Below are positions 7,340 to 16,396 of a stretch of 64,000 nt of DNA, piece after piece. The first letter of the stretch is position 1, and each line of letters begins with the position of its first letter. The notes below the pieces were generated by a model. The model was not told where the DNA came from and did not search any database. It saw only the letters and a program-made list of their open reading frames with translations. Both the position numbers and the translations under genes were made by a program. This stretch comes from Brevundimonas bacteroides DSM 4726 (GTDB lineage: Bacteria > Pseudomonadota > Alphaproteobacteria > Caulobacterales > Caulobacteraceae), in the NCBI RefSeq assembly GCF_000701445.1, contig NZ_JNIX01000010.1:248001-312000 (forward strand). The letters are read 5' to 3'.

Positions 7340-9436
7340 TCAGTCGGCCCCCAACTCCTCGACCAGGCGCTGCATGCCGTAAACGTCGCGCAACGCCGTC
7401 GTCACCGCGCCGGTGGTGACGATGACGCTGCGGTTCACGTCGCGGTCGTAGCCGTAGGCGTTCCTCTGGGTCAAAACGGTGGAGTCGAAGTTGGCCCCCA
7501 CGATCTCGCCCGCCTCATTGACCACCGGAGAGCCAGAGGAGCCGCCGATGGTGTCGGACGACACCGTCATGTTCAGCACCGTGTCGCCGTCGATGACATC
7601 GCGCGCGGCCAGCAGCTTGGGGGCCACGTCAAAAGGGGCCGAGCCGGTCGCCCGGTCCCACAGGCCGTCGAAGGTGGTGAAGCCGTCGAACCTCTGGCCC
7701 GGAACGTCGGAGCCCTCGATCAGGCCGTAGGTCAGACGCAGGGTGCCGGTCGCGTCCGGATAGACGCTGTCGCCATAGGCGGCGAAGCGGGCGGCGGCGA
7801 GGCGTTCGGACGCCTGTTCGGTCGGGGCCTGGACGCGGGTCTCCCACTCCGAGCGCACGCCGCGAGTCACGTCCTGGATCGACAGCATCCACTGGATCAG
7901 GGGGTCGTCGGAAGCCTGGATAGCCTCGATGCCGCCTTCCCAGAGGGCGCGGCGGACGGCCGGGTCGGCCAGGGTCGAGCGCTCGACCAGACGCGCCGAC
8001 AGGGCCTCGGGCGACTCCCGGCCCAGCAAAGTCCGCACCCGCGGATCATCGACGGTCAGCCACTCCCGGGTCTTGGACAGCCACCACTCCATACGGACCT
8101 GCTCCAGCTCCGGATAGACCGGGCGCTGAGCCATCAGGCCATTCTCGACCTGGCCAAGACGGGCGTCGCCGAACTCGGGCAGACGCTCGGCGGACGGCTT
8201 GGCCCGCTCCTGGGCCGCACGAACCAGGGTGCGGGCGTAGGCGAACAGGACCGAGCCGCCCCCCGGCGCGGTGGTCCCCACGCCCGTCCCGCCTTCCAGC
8301 AGGGCCATAGGGGCATAGAGCTCGCGCACCGCCGGCTGGACGGCGGCCAGGTCCCCCCAGGGATTGCCGAACTGGGCGGCGAACTCGGCGTTGGCGGCGT
8401 TGCGGGCCTGGAAGTCTGCCTCGGCTTCGGCGCGGCGGTTCATGAAGCCGGCGTCGGTCAGGGCGCGCATGCGGCCCAGCCCGCGCTTGTAGGTATTCTC
8501 CAGCCCCACGATCGGGTCCATGGCCATGAAGGCGTTCTGCTCGCTCTCGGCGGCGAAGCGCACCAGCCGGCCGCGCAGCTCCGACGCGATGAGTTGGTCG
8601 AGCGGCAGGACAACGTCGCGCACCGTCGCCAGCTGGTCCTGGGTCAGCAGCCGCTGGGTCGCGCCCGGGCTGCCGGAGACGAAGACGGGCGTGCCGGTCA
8701 CCGGCCGGTCATCGTTCCAGACGAAGTGGGTCGGCGTCTCGACCGGCTGGCCGTTCTCATAGAGCCGGATCAAGGCCGCATCGATGGCGAAGCGCGGGAA
8801 GGAGAAGTTGTCCAGGTCACCACCGAAGGTCGCCGCGCGGTCCTCGGGCGCCCAGGCCAGACGCACGTCGGTGTAACGCTTGTAGGCATAGAGCTTGAAT
8901 TGGCCGCCCCGATACAAGCTGACGACCTGACAGCGCCGGTCTGCCGCGCTGGTTCCGTCAGGATTGGCGCAGGCTTCCTGCTCGATGCGGCCGATCTCGG
9001 CGTCCCGGGCGCGGGTGAAGTCCTGACCCGTCAGCCCGGCGCCGGCCGCCTTCACCCGATCGGTGACGTCGGTGATCTCGGTCAGGATCTCGGCCGTGCC
9101 GCCGGGACAGCGCAGCTCTTCTTCGCGGGTGCGGGGCGTGAAGCCGGTGGCGGCGTAGTTGACTTCTTGCGTCGACAGATTGGCCACGCAGGTGGCGACG
9201 CAGTGGTTGTTGGTCAGCACCAGACCGGCGTCCGAGACGATCCCCGCCGAGCACCCGCCGAACCGCACCGAGCTGAGCCGCACCCGGTCCAGCCACGCCT
9301 GATCGATGTTGGTCCCCAGCGTCTGGTTCGCCCGCGCGATCGGGAAGTTGTCGAACGTCCACATGCCTTCCTCGGCAGAGGCGGTCGTGGCGGACAGGGC
9401 GAGGACGGCGGTGGTGGCGAGAAGCAGAAGGCGCAT
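7340..9436 (-). CDS. S46 family dipeptidyl-peptidase (DPP7/DPP11-like), copy 1
   Basis: This 698-residue exported serine peptidase releases dipeptides from oligopeptides in the periplasm. A signal peptide ends near residue 21 (TASA-EEG). The catalytic residues appear as H78 (TNNHCVA), D209 (GGDLDNFSFPR) and S634 (GGSSGSPVV). The position that in known S46 enzymes helps set specificity (Gly in DPP7, Arg in DPP11) seems to be S652 in the stretch NFDST; that assignment is from memory. It lies directly downstream of copy 2 in the same direction, separated by a palindromic repeat (9451-9606). Length is normal for S46. Confidence 0.92.
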   Translation of the reverse strand: MRLLLLATTAVLALSATTASAEEGMWTFDNFPIARANQTLGTNIDQAWLDRVRLSSVRFGGCSAGIVSDAGLVLTNNHCVATCVANLSTQEVNYAATGFTPRTREEELRCPGGTAEILTEITDVTDRVKAAGAGLTGQDFTRARDAEIGRIEQEACANPDGTSAADRRCQVVSLYRGGQFKLYAYKRYTDVRLAWAPEDRAATFGGDLDNFSFPRFAIDAALIRLYENGQPVETPTHFVWNDDRPVTGTPVFVSGSPGATQRLLTQDQLATVRDVVLPLDQLIASELRGRLVRFAAESEQNAFMAMDPIVGLENTYKRGLGRMRALTDAGFMNRRAEAEADFQARNAANAEFAAQFGNPWGDLAAVQPAVRELYAPMALLEGGTGVGTTAPGGGSVLFAYARTLVRAAQERAKPSAERLPEFGDARLGQVENGLMAQRPVYPELEQVRMEWWLSKTREWLTVDDPRVRTLLGRESPEALSARLVERSTLADPAVRRALWEGGIEAIQASDDPLIQWMLSIQDVTRGVRSEWETRVQAPTEQASERLAAARFAAYGDSVYPDATGTLRLTYGLIEGSDVPGQRFDGFTTFDGLWDRATGSAPFDVAPKLLAARDVIDGDTVLNMTVSSDTIGGSSGSPVVNEAGEIVGANFDSTVLTQRNAYGYDRDVNRSVIVTTGAVTTALRDVYGMQRLVEELGAD

Positions 9437-9450
9437 GGAACATTCCTTCC

Positions 9451-9606
9451 TTCTCCCCTTGCGGGAGAAGGTGGCCCGAAGGGCCGGATGAGGGGTGCGA
9501 AGACCCGGACGAGGCTTGCGATCAGAAGATCACCGGTCGGACCGAGTGTCACCCCTCATCCGACCTCGCTGCGCTCGGCCACCTTCTCCCGCAGGGGGAG
9601 AAGGGA
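9451..9606. repeat. Paired palindromic intergenic repeat, type 3 (TTCTCCCxxxGCGGGAGAAGG arms)
   Basis: The left arm (9451-9497) and the right arm (9550-9606) are inverted copies. Each has a hairpin of CTCCC/GGGAG type, then AAGGTGGC and GGATGAGGGGTG (or the complement). The same repeat occurs at 45201-45367 beside alaS. Here it separates the two S46 peptidase genes and could affect read-through between them. Confidence 0.75.
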
Positions 9607-9620
9607 CCGGGCCGCGGTCT

Positions 9621-11690
9621 CTACTCGACCCCAAGTTCCTCCAGCAGGCGGGGCTGCTGGTAGACGTTGCGGAGCGCCTCGGTGATCGCCGCCGTCGACA
9701 CCGTCACCGTGCGATTCAGCGCCGCGTCGTAGCCGAAGGCGCCGCCCAGCGAGTGGATGTTGCCGTCGAAGGCCGCGCCGACCACCTCGCCGTCGGCGTT
9801 GATCACGGGCGAACCCGAGTTGCCGCCGATGATGTCGTTGGTGGAGCTGAAGTTGTAGACGACGTCCTTGTTGACCCGGTCCTCGGCGGCCGCGAAGGCC
9901 TCGGACAGGACGAAGGGCGCCGAGCCAGTGGCGCGCTCATAGAGGCCGCCGATGCGGGTGAAGGGCTCCACCTCCGTGCCGCGATAGGTCCAGCCCTCGA
10001 CCGCGCCGTAGGACAGGCGCAAGCTGAAGGTCGCGTCCGGATACTGGTTGGTTCCGTAGGCGGCGAAGCGGGCCTGGGCGATGCGCTCGGCGGCGCGGGC
10101 GGTCGGGCCCGAGACGGTCGATTCCCACTGGGCGCGCAGAAGCTGGGCCGCGTCGTCGTTGCGCAGAACGAACTCGATCAGCGGATCGCCCGAAGCCGCC
10201 AGCTGTTCCGGCGTCATGGCCAGCAGCTCGGCGCGGCGCGCGGGATCGGCCAGACCCGTGCCCGACACCAGACGGTCGGCCAGAGCCTCGGGGCTCTCGC
10301 GGCCCAGCAGGCGCTGGACGTCGGGATTGTCGACGGTCAGGTACTCGCGCGTCTTGGACAGCCAGAAGGACAGGTAGATCTCTTCCAGGTCCGCCTCGAT
10401 CGGCGTCACGGCGGCCAGGCGGCGGCCCAGGGCGGCGATGTCGGCGTCGGAGTTGCCCGGACGGCGCTGTTCGACCGGCTTGGCGCGCTCCTTGGAGGCC
10501 CGGACGATGGCGCGCGCATAGCTGTAAAGCAGCGAGCGCTGGCCGGCGGCGGCTTCCAGCTGGCGGAAGGGAATGAACAGGTCGGCGGCGCGATCCTCGA
10601 TGGCGGTCAGTTCGCCCCACGGATCGCCGATGCGCTCGGCGAGCGCCGGGTCAGCGGCGACGCGAGCGCGCAGGTCGGCCTCTTCCTCGCGCTTCCTGCC
10701 CAGGAACTCGGGGTCGAGAAGGGCCTGTTGCTGGCCGAAGGTGGCCTTGAAGGTGTTCTCGATGCCGAACAGCGGGTCGACCGAGACGCGGGCGGCCTCT
10801 TCACCGGTCGAGGCATACTGCTGAATCCGGCCGCGCAGTTCCGACAGCTGGAGCAGGGTCGTCGGCTGGACCTGATCGCGGATGCGCTCCAGCTGGCTGA
10901 GCGACAGCAGGCGCGACGTCGAGCCCGGATTGCCCGCGACGAAGACCGCATCGCCCTCGTCCGGAACCTCGGTGGTCCAGGTCAGGTGGTTGGGCGTCTC
11001 GACCGGCTGGCCGTTCTCGTAGAGGCGCAGGAAGGCGAAATCGAGCGCGTAGCGGGGGAAGTTGAAGTTGTCCGGATCGCCGCCGAAGAAGGCCGCCTGG
11101 AACTCCGGCGCGAAGGCCAGGCGCACGTCTTCGTAACGCCGGAACTCATAGAGGGCGTAGCGGCCGCCGCGGTAGAAGCTGATCACCTGGCAGGTGCGGG
11201 TCCGGTCGTCGCCGCAGGCCTCGCGCTGGATCTGCTGCTGGGCGGCGCCGCGCGCCTGGACGAAGGCCGCGCCTTCCAGCCCCTCGCCCGCGGCCAGGAT
11301 GCGGTCTGTGACGTCGGTGATGTTCGTCAGGATCTCGGCGGTCTGGCCGGCGCACTGACGCTCGTCCTCGCGCGTCGCGGGGCGGAAGCCGGCGGCGACG
11401 AAGTCGTTTTGGGCGTCGGACAAATCCTGAACGCAGGAGACGACGCAGTGGTGGTTGGTCAGGACCAGGCCATTGGGCGACACCACCGAGGCCGAGCAGC
11501 CCTGGATGCGGACGGCAGCGTTCCGAACGCGGTCCAGCCACGCCTGGTCGATGCGGGTGCCGTATTTGTCGTTCACCGTCTGGATCGGGAAGTTGTCGAA
11601 GGTCCACATGCCTTCATCCGCCATCGCCGGATTGGCAGCGAACGACAGGGCGGCAAGCGAGGCGAAAAGGCCAAGACGGCGAAGCGACAT
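9621..11690 (-). CDS. S46 family dipeptidyl-peptidase (DPP7/DPP11-like), copy 2
   Basis: This 689-residue exported S46 peptidase is paralogous to its downstream neighbour. The signal peptide ends near residue 24 (PAMA-DEG). The catalytic residues appear as H81 (TNHHCV), the aspartate of GGDPDNFNFPR and S625 (GGNSGSPVI). At the presumed specificity position it has G643 in AAFDGN, the pattern I recall for DPP7 (hydrophobic P1), where copy 1 has serine. The pair may therefore cover different peptide sets. It is the upstream gene of the tandem and diverges from the ABC exporter operon across 206 bases. Confidence 0.92.
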   Translation of the reverse strand: MSLRRLGLFASLAALSFAANPAMADEGMWTFDNFPIQTVNDKYGTRIDQAWLDRVRNAAVRIQGCSASVVSPNGLVLTNHHCVVSCVQDLSDAQNDFVAAGFRPATREDERQCAGQTAEILTNITDVTDRILAAGEGLEGAAFVQARGAAQQQIQREACGDDRTRTCQVISFYRGGRYALYEFRRYEDVRLAFAPEFQAAFFGGDPDNFNFPRYALDFAFLRLYENGQPVETPNHLTWTTEVPDEGDAVFVAGNPGSTSRLLSLSQLERIRDQVQPTTLLQLSELRGRIQQYASTGEEAARVSVDPLFGIENTFKATFGQQQALLDPEFLGRKREEEADLRARVAADPALAERIGDPWGELTAIEDRAADLFIPFRQLEAAAGQRSLLYSYARAIVRASKERAKPVEQRRPGNSDADIAALGRRLAAVTPIEADLEEIYLSFWLSKTREYLTVDNPDVQRLLGRESPEALADRLVSGTGLADPARRAELLAMTPEQLAASGDPLIEFVLRNDDAAQLLRAQWESTVSGPTARAAERIAQARFAAYGTNQYPDATFSLRLSYGAVEGWTYRGTEVEPFTRIGGLYERATGSAPFVLSEAFAAAEDRVNKDVVYNFSSTNDIIGGNSGSPVINADGEVVGAAFDGNIHSLGGAFGYDAALNRTVTVSTAAITEALRNVYQQPRLLEELGVE

Positions 11691-11720
11691 GCGGGGGGTC
11701 TCCGAGGGGCGGATTTGCGT

Positions 11721-11733
11721 GTTACACAGTAAC
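11721..11733. promoter_or_regulatory. Short palindrome GTTAC-ACA-GTAAC upstream of the S46 gene
   Basis: A perfect 5-3-5 inverted repeat lies 31 bases before the S46 copy 2 start, in the region shared with the divergent ABC operon. It is a possible regulator site. No cognate regulator is seen in the window. Confidence 0.3.
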
Positions 11734-11896
11734 TAGACGCAAGGCTGGCCGACGGGCAAGCGCGGCATCTCTGCCTTCCCATTTTGGCCGGTCAAGCGTC
11801 GCCATATTGATGGCAAGCGTCCTTACCCCGATTTAACTTGGTGAGAAGGCTCGCTCGCGTCAGATAACGCCGCAAGTCAGGGACCAAACCGTCACA

Positions 11897-13069
11897 ATGT
11901 CGCTCGCCCTATCTACGCTGCTGTTCGAGTGGCGGCGCTACATGGCCGCCGTCATGGCGCTGGCTTTGTCCGGCCTGCTGGTGCTGGCCATGACCGGGGT
12001 CTTCATCGGCATCGGCAAAGGCTTCACCGCGACCATCGAGCGTTCAAGCGCCGACATCATCGTGATGCAGCCGGGGGCGACCTCGCTGATCGGAGGTCCG
12101 TCGGGCGTTCCGCGTCGCTTCATCCCGTTGGTTTATAACAACCCCGCCGTGGTCGAGGTTCAGCCGCTAGATGGCGCCGGCGGCAGCTTCCAGTCGGTCA
12201 AGAATGTCGACCCGACCATGTCCCAGGCCGAACGCGCCCGCCAGGGCGCGCCGCGACAGGAGTTCGTCCAGGCCTCGATCATCGACACCACGCCGGGCTC
12301 GGTGACCATTCCGACAGACTATTCCCAGGAACTCGTGGACGCCCTGCGCCAGCCCTACACGGTCGCCATCGACGAGACGGCCGTCACGAAGCTCGGCGTC
12401 AAGCTGGGCGACAAGGCCCTGTACAACGGTCAGACCGTCACGGTCGTGGGAATCACCCGCGGCTATCCCAACATGATGCAAGCGACCGTGATCATGTCGC
12501 GCGACACCCTGCGCATGGTCGGCCAGGCCGACACGGGCCCCCGCGTCGGCCCCCTGATGGTCAAGCTGCGCGATCCGGCGTCCGCCGAACGGGTCGCCGC
12601 CGAGCTGAACGCCGCTGGCGACGGCCAGTGGAAAGCCTGGACCCGCCAGGAACTGGCCGACGCCAACCAGATGGCGATGTTTGAGGAAGGCATTCTGGTC
12701 ATCATCATCGGCGGCTGCGTGGTGCTGGGCACCATCATCGGCGTGGCCATCACCTGGCAGACGCTGCGCGGGGCCATCATGGCCAACATCAAGGAGTTCG
12801 CCTCGCTGAGGGCGCTTGGCGTCGGCATGGGATCCCTGAACCGCATCGTCATGGAGCTGAGCTTCTGGGTCGGCTGCGTCGGCGTGCTGGCGGCCATCCT
12901 GCTGACCATGGGGGTTCAATGGCTCGCCATGACCGGCGCGGTCATCATCGCCCTGCCCCCGCTGCTGCTGATCATCGTGGGTGGCGGCCTGATCCTGATC
13001 GCCATGCTGTCGGGCCTGCTGTCGCTCGGCGTCCTGAAGAACAGCCAGCCGGCGGACCTGCTGCGATGA
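11897..13069 (+). CDS. ABC exporter permease (DevC/MacB-like, FtsX fold)
   Basis: This 390-residue inner-membrane protein has one N-terminal helix (about 15-40), a large periplasmic domain (about 40-265) and three C-terminal helices (about 265-380). That is the MacB_PCD/FtsX arrangement. The region TLRGAIMANIKEFASLRALG is the cytoplasmic coupling segment typical of this family. Together with the next two genes it forms a tripartite efflux unit of the DevBCA type, known in cyanobacteria for glycolipid export through a TolC-like channel. The substrate here is unknown. The stop overlaps the ATPase start (ATGA, 13066-13069). Confidence 0.88.
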   Translation: MSLALSTLLFEWRRYMAAVMALALSGLLVLAMTGVFIGIGKGFTATIERSSADIIVMQPGATSLIGGPSGVPRRFIPLVYNNPAVVEVQPLDGAGGSFQSVKNVDPTMSQAERARQGAPRQEFVQASIIDTTPGSVTIPTDYSQELVDALRQPYTVAIDETAVTKLGVKLGDKALYNGQTVTVVGITRGYPNMMQATVIMSRDTLRMVGQADTGPRVGPLMVKLRDPASAERVAAELNAAGDGQWKAWTRQELADANQMAMFEEGILVIIIGGCVVLGTIIGVAITWQTLRGAIMANIKEFASLRALGVGMGSLNRIVMELSFWVGCVGVLAAILLTMGVQWLAMTGAVIIALPPLLLIIVGGGLILIAMLSGLLSLGVLKNSQPADLLR

Positions 13070-13824
13070 CCCTTCACACCACTGCGCAGGGCAAGCACGG
13101 CGACTACGCCATCGAGGCCAAGGGTCTGCGCAAGCGGTTCAAGTCCGGCAAGAGCTTCGTCGAGGTGCTGAAGGGCGTCGATTTCGATGCGCGCCACGGC
13201 GATTTGACCATGGTCATGGGCCCGTCCGGTTCAGGCAAGTCCACGCTGATCGCGGCCCTGTCGGGCCTGCTGCGGCCGGAGGAAGGCCGGGTCGACGCGC
13301 TCGATGTCGACGACCTGTGGAAGCTGTCGCCCGGAAAGATCGACAAGTTCCGGCTGGATCACTGCGGCTTCATCTTCCAGGGCTTCAATCTGTTCCCGGC
13401 GCTGTCGGCCCTGCAGCAGGTCGAGACGGTGCTGAAGTTCCAGGGCCTGTCGCCCGACGCCGCCAGGAAGCGCGCCACGCTGGCGCTCGAGGAAGTCGGC
13501 CTGAAGCCGCGCCTGCATCAGCGGCCCGCGGCCCTGTCGGGCGGCGAGAAGCAGCGCGTCGCCATTGCCCGGGCGCTCGCCAAGGACCCGCAGATCCTGT
13601 TCGCCGACGAACCGACCTCGGCGCTGGACGGCGAGAACGGCCAGATCGTCATCCGGCTTTTGCGCCGCGCCGCTTCCGAGCACGGGGCCGCCGTTGTCTG
13701 TGTGACCCACGACCCGCGCCTGGAGGAATGGGCCGACCGCGTCATCAAAATCGAGGACGGCGTCATCATTTCCGACGAGCGCCGCACGCCCAATCCGAAC
13801 GCCACCCTGGCGTCCCATCACTGA
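13066..13824 (+). CDS. ABC exporter ATPase (DevA/LolD-like)
   Basis: This 252-residue ATPase energises the adjacent permease. Visible motifs are Walker A GPSGSGKST (57-65), the Q-loop FIFQGFNLFP, the signature LSGGEKQR, Walker B ILFADEPTSALD and the H-loop VCVTHDPR. The sequence is of the MacB/LolD/DevA class that works with FtsX-fold permeases. It is translationally coupled to the permease gene and lies 24 bases before the membrane-fusion gene. Length is typical, with a short N-terminal extension before the core begins at about residue 14. Confidence 0.93.
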   Translation: MTLHTTAQGKHGDYAIEAKGLRKRFKSGKSFVEVLKGVDFDARHGDLTMVMGPSGSGKSTLIAALSGLLRPEEGRVDALDVDDLWKLSPGKIDKFRLDHCGFIFQGFNLFPALSALQQVETVLKFQGLSPDAARKRATLALEEVGLKPRLHQRPAALSGGEKQRVAIARALAKDPQILFADEPTSALDGENGQIVIRLLRRAASEHGAAVVCVTHDPRLEEWADRVIKIEDGVIISDERRTPNPNATLASHH

Positions 13825-13848
13825 CGACCCACTAGGACCTATCAACGC

Positions 13849-14865
13849 ATGCCCGGCTTCCTGAAAAACAAATGGGTCTGGATCGGCGTCCTGCTGATCA
13901 TCGTGATCGTCGCCGGCTTCCTGTTCATGCAGGGCCAGGGGGCAGCCAAGAAGGCGGAAGCCGAAAAGGCGGAGGCCGAGCGGGTCGAAAGTCCCTACGC
14001 CGCCATCGCCAATGGCAAGATCGACATCGAGGGCGGCATCATCCAGATCGCGGCCCGACGCGGCGGCGTGGTCCGCGAGGTCTACGTGCAGGAAGGCGAC
14101 ATCGTCACCGCTGGCCAGATTCTGGCCCGCCAGGAGGATGACGAGCCTCGTCTGGCGCTGCAGACCGCCGAGGCCGACCTGGCCGCGGCCGAGGCCCAGT
14201 TGCGCCTGATCAACGTGGATATCCGCACGGCCCAGCGCGAGTACGACCGGCTGGAGCGGTTGGTCGCCACGAACTTCGTAGCCGGCCAGCGTCTGGACCA
14301 GGCGCGTGACGCGATCGCCACCGCCCAGGCTCGGCTGGGCACGCAGCAAGCCGCTGTTCAGACGGCACGCGCCCGCCGCGATCAGGCTGCCTTCAATGTC
14401 GAGCTGACCGTGATCCGGTCGCCCGCCAATGGTCGCATCGTGCGGCGCTACGCCAACCCCGGTTCGGGTGCCTCGACCCTTCAGGTGTCGAACCTGTTCG
14501 ACCTGGAACCCGACGCGCCCCGCATCGCCCGCGCGGAAATCGTGGAGAGCGACATCCCCAACGTGCGTCAGGGCCAGGCCGTGGAGATCACGCCCGAAGG
14601 CGATCCCTCCACCGTCTACGTCGGCTCGGTCCTGCGCCGCGCCGCCGTCTTCGGGGCACGCAAGTTGGCGTCGGACGATCCGTCACAGCGATCGGATGAA
14701 CGGGTGGTCGAGGTCGTCGTGACCGCCGGAGACGCGCCCTTGCTGATCGGGCAACGCGTGCTGGTGAAGTTCATGAAGCCTGGCGAGACGGCCGGCGCGG
14801 CCCGCACGCCCAGCGTCGGTGTGCCCGCCACCCGCTCCATGCAGACGCCGGCCCCAAGGACCTGA
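13849..14865 (+). CDS. Membrane fusion protein of the ABC exporter (HlyD/DevB-like)
   Basis: This 338-residue periplasmic adaptor is anchored by one N-terminal helix (about 8-27) after a short cytoplasmic start. An Ala/Glu-rich linker follows (KKAEAEKAEAE), then a split lipoyl-like domain (GGVVREVYVQEGDIVTAG, and IRSPANGRIVRRYANPG) around a coiled-coil hairpin (about 95-185). The C-terminal part is a beta-barrel and membrane-proximal domain. It would connect the permease to an outer-membrane channel; no TolC-like gene lies nearby. It is the last gene of the operon, with a hairpin 7 bases past the stop. Confidence 0.88.
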   Translation: MPGFLKNKWVWIGVLLIIVIVAGFLFMQGQGAAKKAEAEKAEAERVESPYAAIANGKIDIEGGIIQIAARRGGVVREVYVQEGDIVTAGQILARQEDDEPRLALQTAEADLAAAEAQLRLINVDIRTAQREYDRLERLVATNFVAGQRLDQARDAIATAQARLGTQQAAVQTARARRDQAAFNVELTVIRSPANGRIVRRYANPGSGASTLQVSNLFDLEPDAPRIARAEIVESDIPNVRQGQAVEITPEGDPSTVYVGSVLRRAAVFGARKLASDDPSQRSDERVVEVVVTAGDAPLLIGQRVLVKFMKPGETAGAARTPSVGVPATRSMQTPAPRT

Positions 14866-14872
14866 TCGACAC

Positions 14873-14900
14873 GGTCGGAGCGAGCCGCCTCGCTCCGACC
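14873..14900 (+). terminator. Hairpin terminator after the ABC exporter operon
   Basis: A perfect 12-bp stem (GGTCGGAGCGAG with CTCGCTCCGACC) encloses the loop CCGC, 7 bases past the fusion-protein stop. There is no T-run, so it may stall or stabilise the transcript rather than act as a classical intrinsic terminator. It separates the operon from the ahcY promoter. Confidence 0.6.
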
Positions 14901-14906
14901 ACGACA

Positions 14907-14924
14907 TATAAGGACATCCTTATA
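14907..14924. promoter_or_regulatory. Palindromic operator upstream of ahcY (SahR-like)
   Basis: TATAAGGA-CA-TCCTTATA is a perfect 8-2-8 palindrome in an AT-rich island just before the putative -35 of ahcY. Palindromes of this kind upstream of methionine-cycle genes are described as sites of SahR, an ArsR-family regulator that senses S-adenosylhomocysteine. The match to that motif is from memory and no sahR gene is in the window. Confidence 0.55.
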
Positions 14925-14930
14925 CGTTCC

Positions 14931-14959
14931 TTGCCCCCGCGACGGCTGCGGGCTATAGG
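14931..14959 (+). promoter_or_regulatory. Putative ahcY promoter
   Basis: TTGCCC at 14931-14936 and TATAGG at 14954-14959, 17 bases apart, form a plausible housekeeping promoter. It sits between the palindrome at 14907-14924 and the ahcY start codon. This is inferred from pattern only. Confidence 0.4.
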
Positions 14960-14998
14960 CGCGCGCAACCCGACACCGCCGCGCTCAAGGAGCCGCTC

Positions 14999-16390
14999 AT
15001 GACCGACTACATCGTCCGCGACATCTCGCTTGCCGGCTTCGGCAACAAGGAGATCGCCATCGCCGAGACTGAGATGCCGGGCCTGATGGCGCTGCGCGAC
15101 GAATACGGCGCGGCCCAGCCGCTCAAGGGCGCCCGCATCGCCGGCTCCCTGCACATGACGATCCAGACGGCGGTGCTGATCCAGACGCTGGAAGCCCTGG
15201 GGGCCGAGGTCCGCTGGGCGTCGTGCAACATCTTCTCGACCCAGGACCACGCCGCGGCCGCCATCGCCGCCGCCGGCACGCCGGTCTTCGCCGTCAAGGG
15301 CGAGACCCTGGAAGAGTACTGGGACTATGCCCACAAGATCTTCGAATGGGCCGACGGCGGCTATCCCAACCTGATCCTGGACGACGGCGGCGACGCCACC
15401 CTGCTGTGCGTGCTCGGCCCCAAGGCCGAGCAGGACCCATCGGTCCTGAACGACCCGCAGAACGAAGAAGAGGAAGCCCTCTACAAGGTCATGAAGCGCT
15501 ACCTGGCCGAGAAGCCCGGCTTCTACGCGGCCATCCGCGACGCCATCGGCGGCGTGTCGGAAGAAACGACCACGGGCGTGCATCGCCTCTATCAGATGGC
15601 CGAGCGCGGCGAGCTGCCCTTCCCCGCCATCAACGTCAACGACAGCGTCACCAAGTCCAAGTTTGACAACCTGTACGGCTGCCGTGAATCGCTGGTCGAC
15701 GCGATCCGTCGCGGCACCGACGTCATGCTTTCGGGCAAGGTGGCGGTGGTCTGCGGCTACGGCGACGTGGGCAAGGGTTCGGCCGCCTCGCTGCGTCAGG
15801 GCGGAGCCCGGGTGAAGGTCACCGAGATCGACCCGATCTGCGCGCTGCAGGCTGCGATGGAAGGCTATGAGGTCGTGACGCTGGAGGACGCGGCGTCCGA
15901 GGCCGACATCTTCGTCACCGCCACGGGCAACAAGGACGTCATCACCGTCGACCACATGCGGGCGATGAAGAACAACGCCATCGTCTGCAACATCGGCCAC
16001 TTCGACAGCGAGATTCAGGTCGCAGGCCTGAAGAACTTCAAGTGGGACGAGATCAAGCCGCAGGTCCACCACATCGAGTTCCCGGACGGCAAGAAGATCA
16101 TCCTCTTGTCCGAAGGCCGCCTGGTGAACCTGGGCAACGCCACGGGCCACCCGTCGTTCGTTATGAGCGCCAGCTTCACCAACCAGACGCTGGCCCAGAT
16201 CGAGCTGTGGACCAACGCAGCCAAGTACGAGAACAAGGTCTACACCCTGCCCAAGCACCTCGACGAGAAGGTCGCCACGCTGCACCTGGGCAAGCTGGGC
16301 GCCAAGCTGACCGTACTGAAGCCGGAACAGGCCGACTACATCTCCGTGCCGGTGCAAGGGCCGTTCAAGCCTGAGCACTACCGCTACTGA
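14999..16390 (+). CDS. ahcY: Adenosylhomocysteinase
   Basis: This 463-residue enzyme splits S-adenosylhomocysteine into homocysteine and adenosine in the activated methyl cycle. The NAD-binding motif [13 protein letters not shown] and the substrate-binding [11 protein letters not shown] and CNIGHFD segments are intact. The C-terminus ends KPEHYRY, as is usual for the family. It includes the roughly 40-residue insertion seen in many bacterial SAH hydrolases. AAGGAG lies about 7 bases before the ATG. A perfect palindrome and a likely promoter precede it, which suggests control by a SAH-sensing repressor. It converges with the next gene, 6 bases apart. Confidence 0.97.
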   Translation: MTDYIVRDISLAGFGNKEIAIAETEMPGLMALRDEYGAAQPLKGARIAGSLHMTIQTAVLIQTLEALGAEVRWASCNIFSTQDHAAAAIAAAGTPVFAVKGETLEEYWDYAHKIFEWADGGYPNLILDDGGDATLLCVLGPKAEQDPSVLNDPQNEEEEALYKVMKRYLAEKPGFYAAIRDAIGGVSEETTTGVHRLYQMAERGELPFPAINVNDSVTKSKFDNLYGCRESLVDAIRRGTDVMLSGKVAVVCGYGDVGKGSAASLRQGGARVKVTEIDPICALQAAMEGYEVVTLEDAASEADIFVTATGNKDVITVDHMRAMKNNAIVCNIGHFDSEIQVAGLKNFKWDEIKPQVHHIEFPDGKKIILLSEGRLVNLGNATGHPSFVMSASFTNQTLAQIELWTNAAKYENKVYTLPKHLDEKVATLHLGKLGAKLTVLKPEQADYISVPVQGPFKPEHYRY

Positions 16391-16396
16391 TCGAAC

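Noticed and set aside
9495..11732. A 745-codon open frame antisense to S46 copy 2
   Set aside because: It begins in a palindromic repeat and covers a clear S46 gene on the other strand.
14771..16378. A 535-codon open frame antisense to ahcY
   Set aside because: Shadow of the complete ahcY gene; the product resembles no protein.
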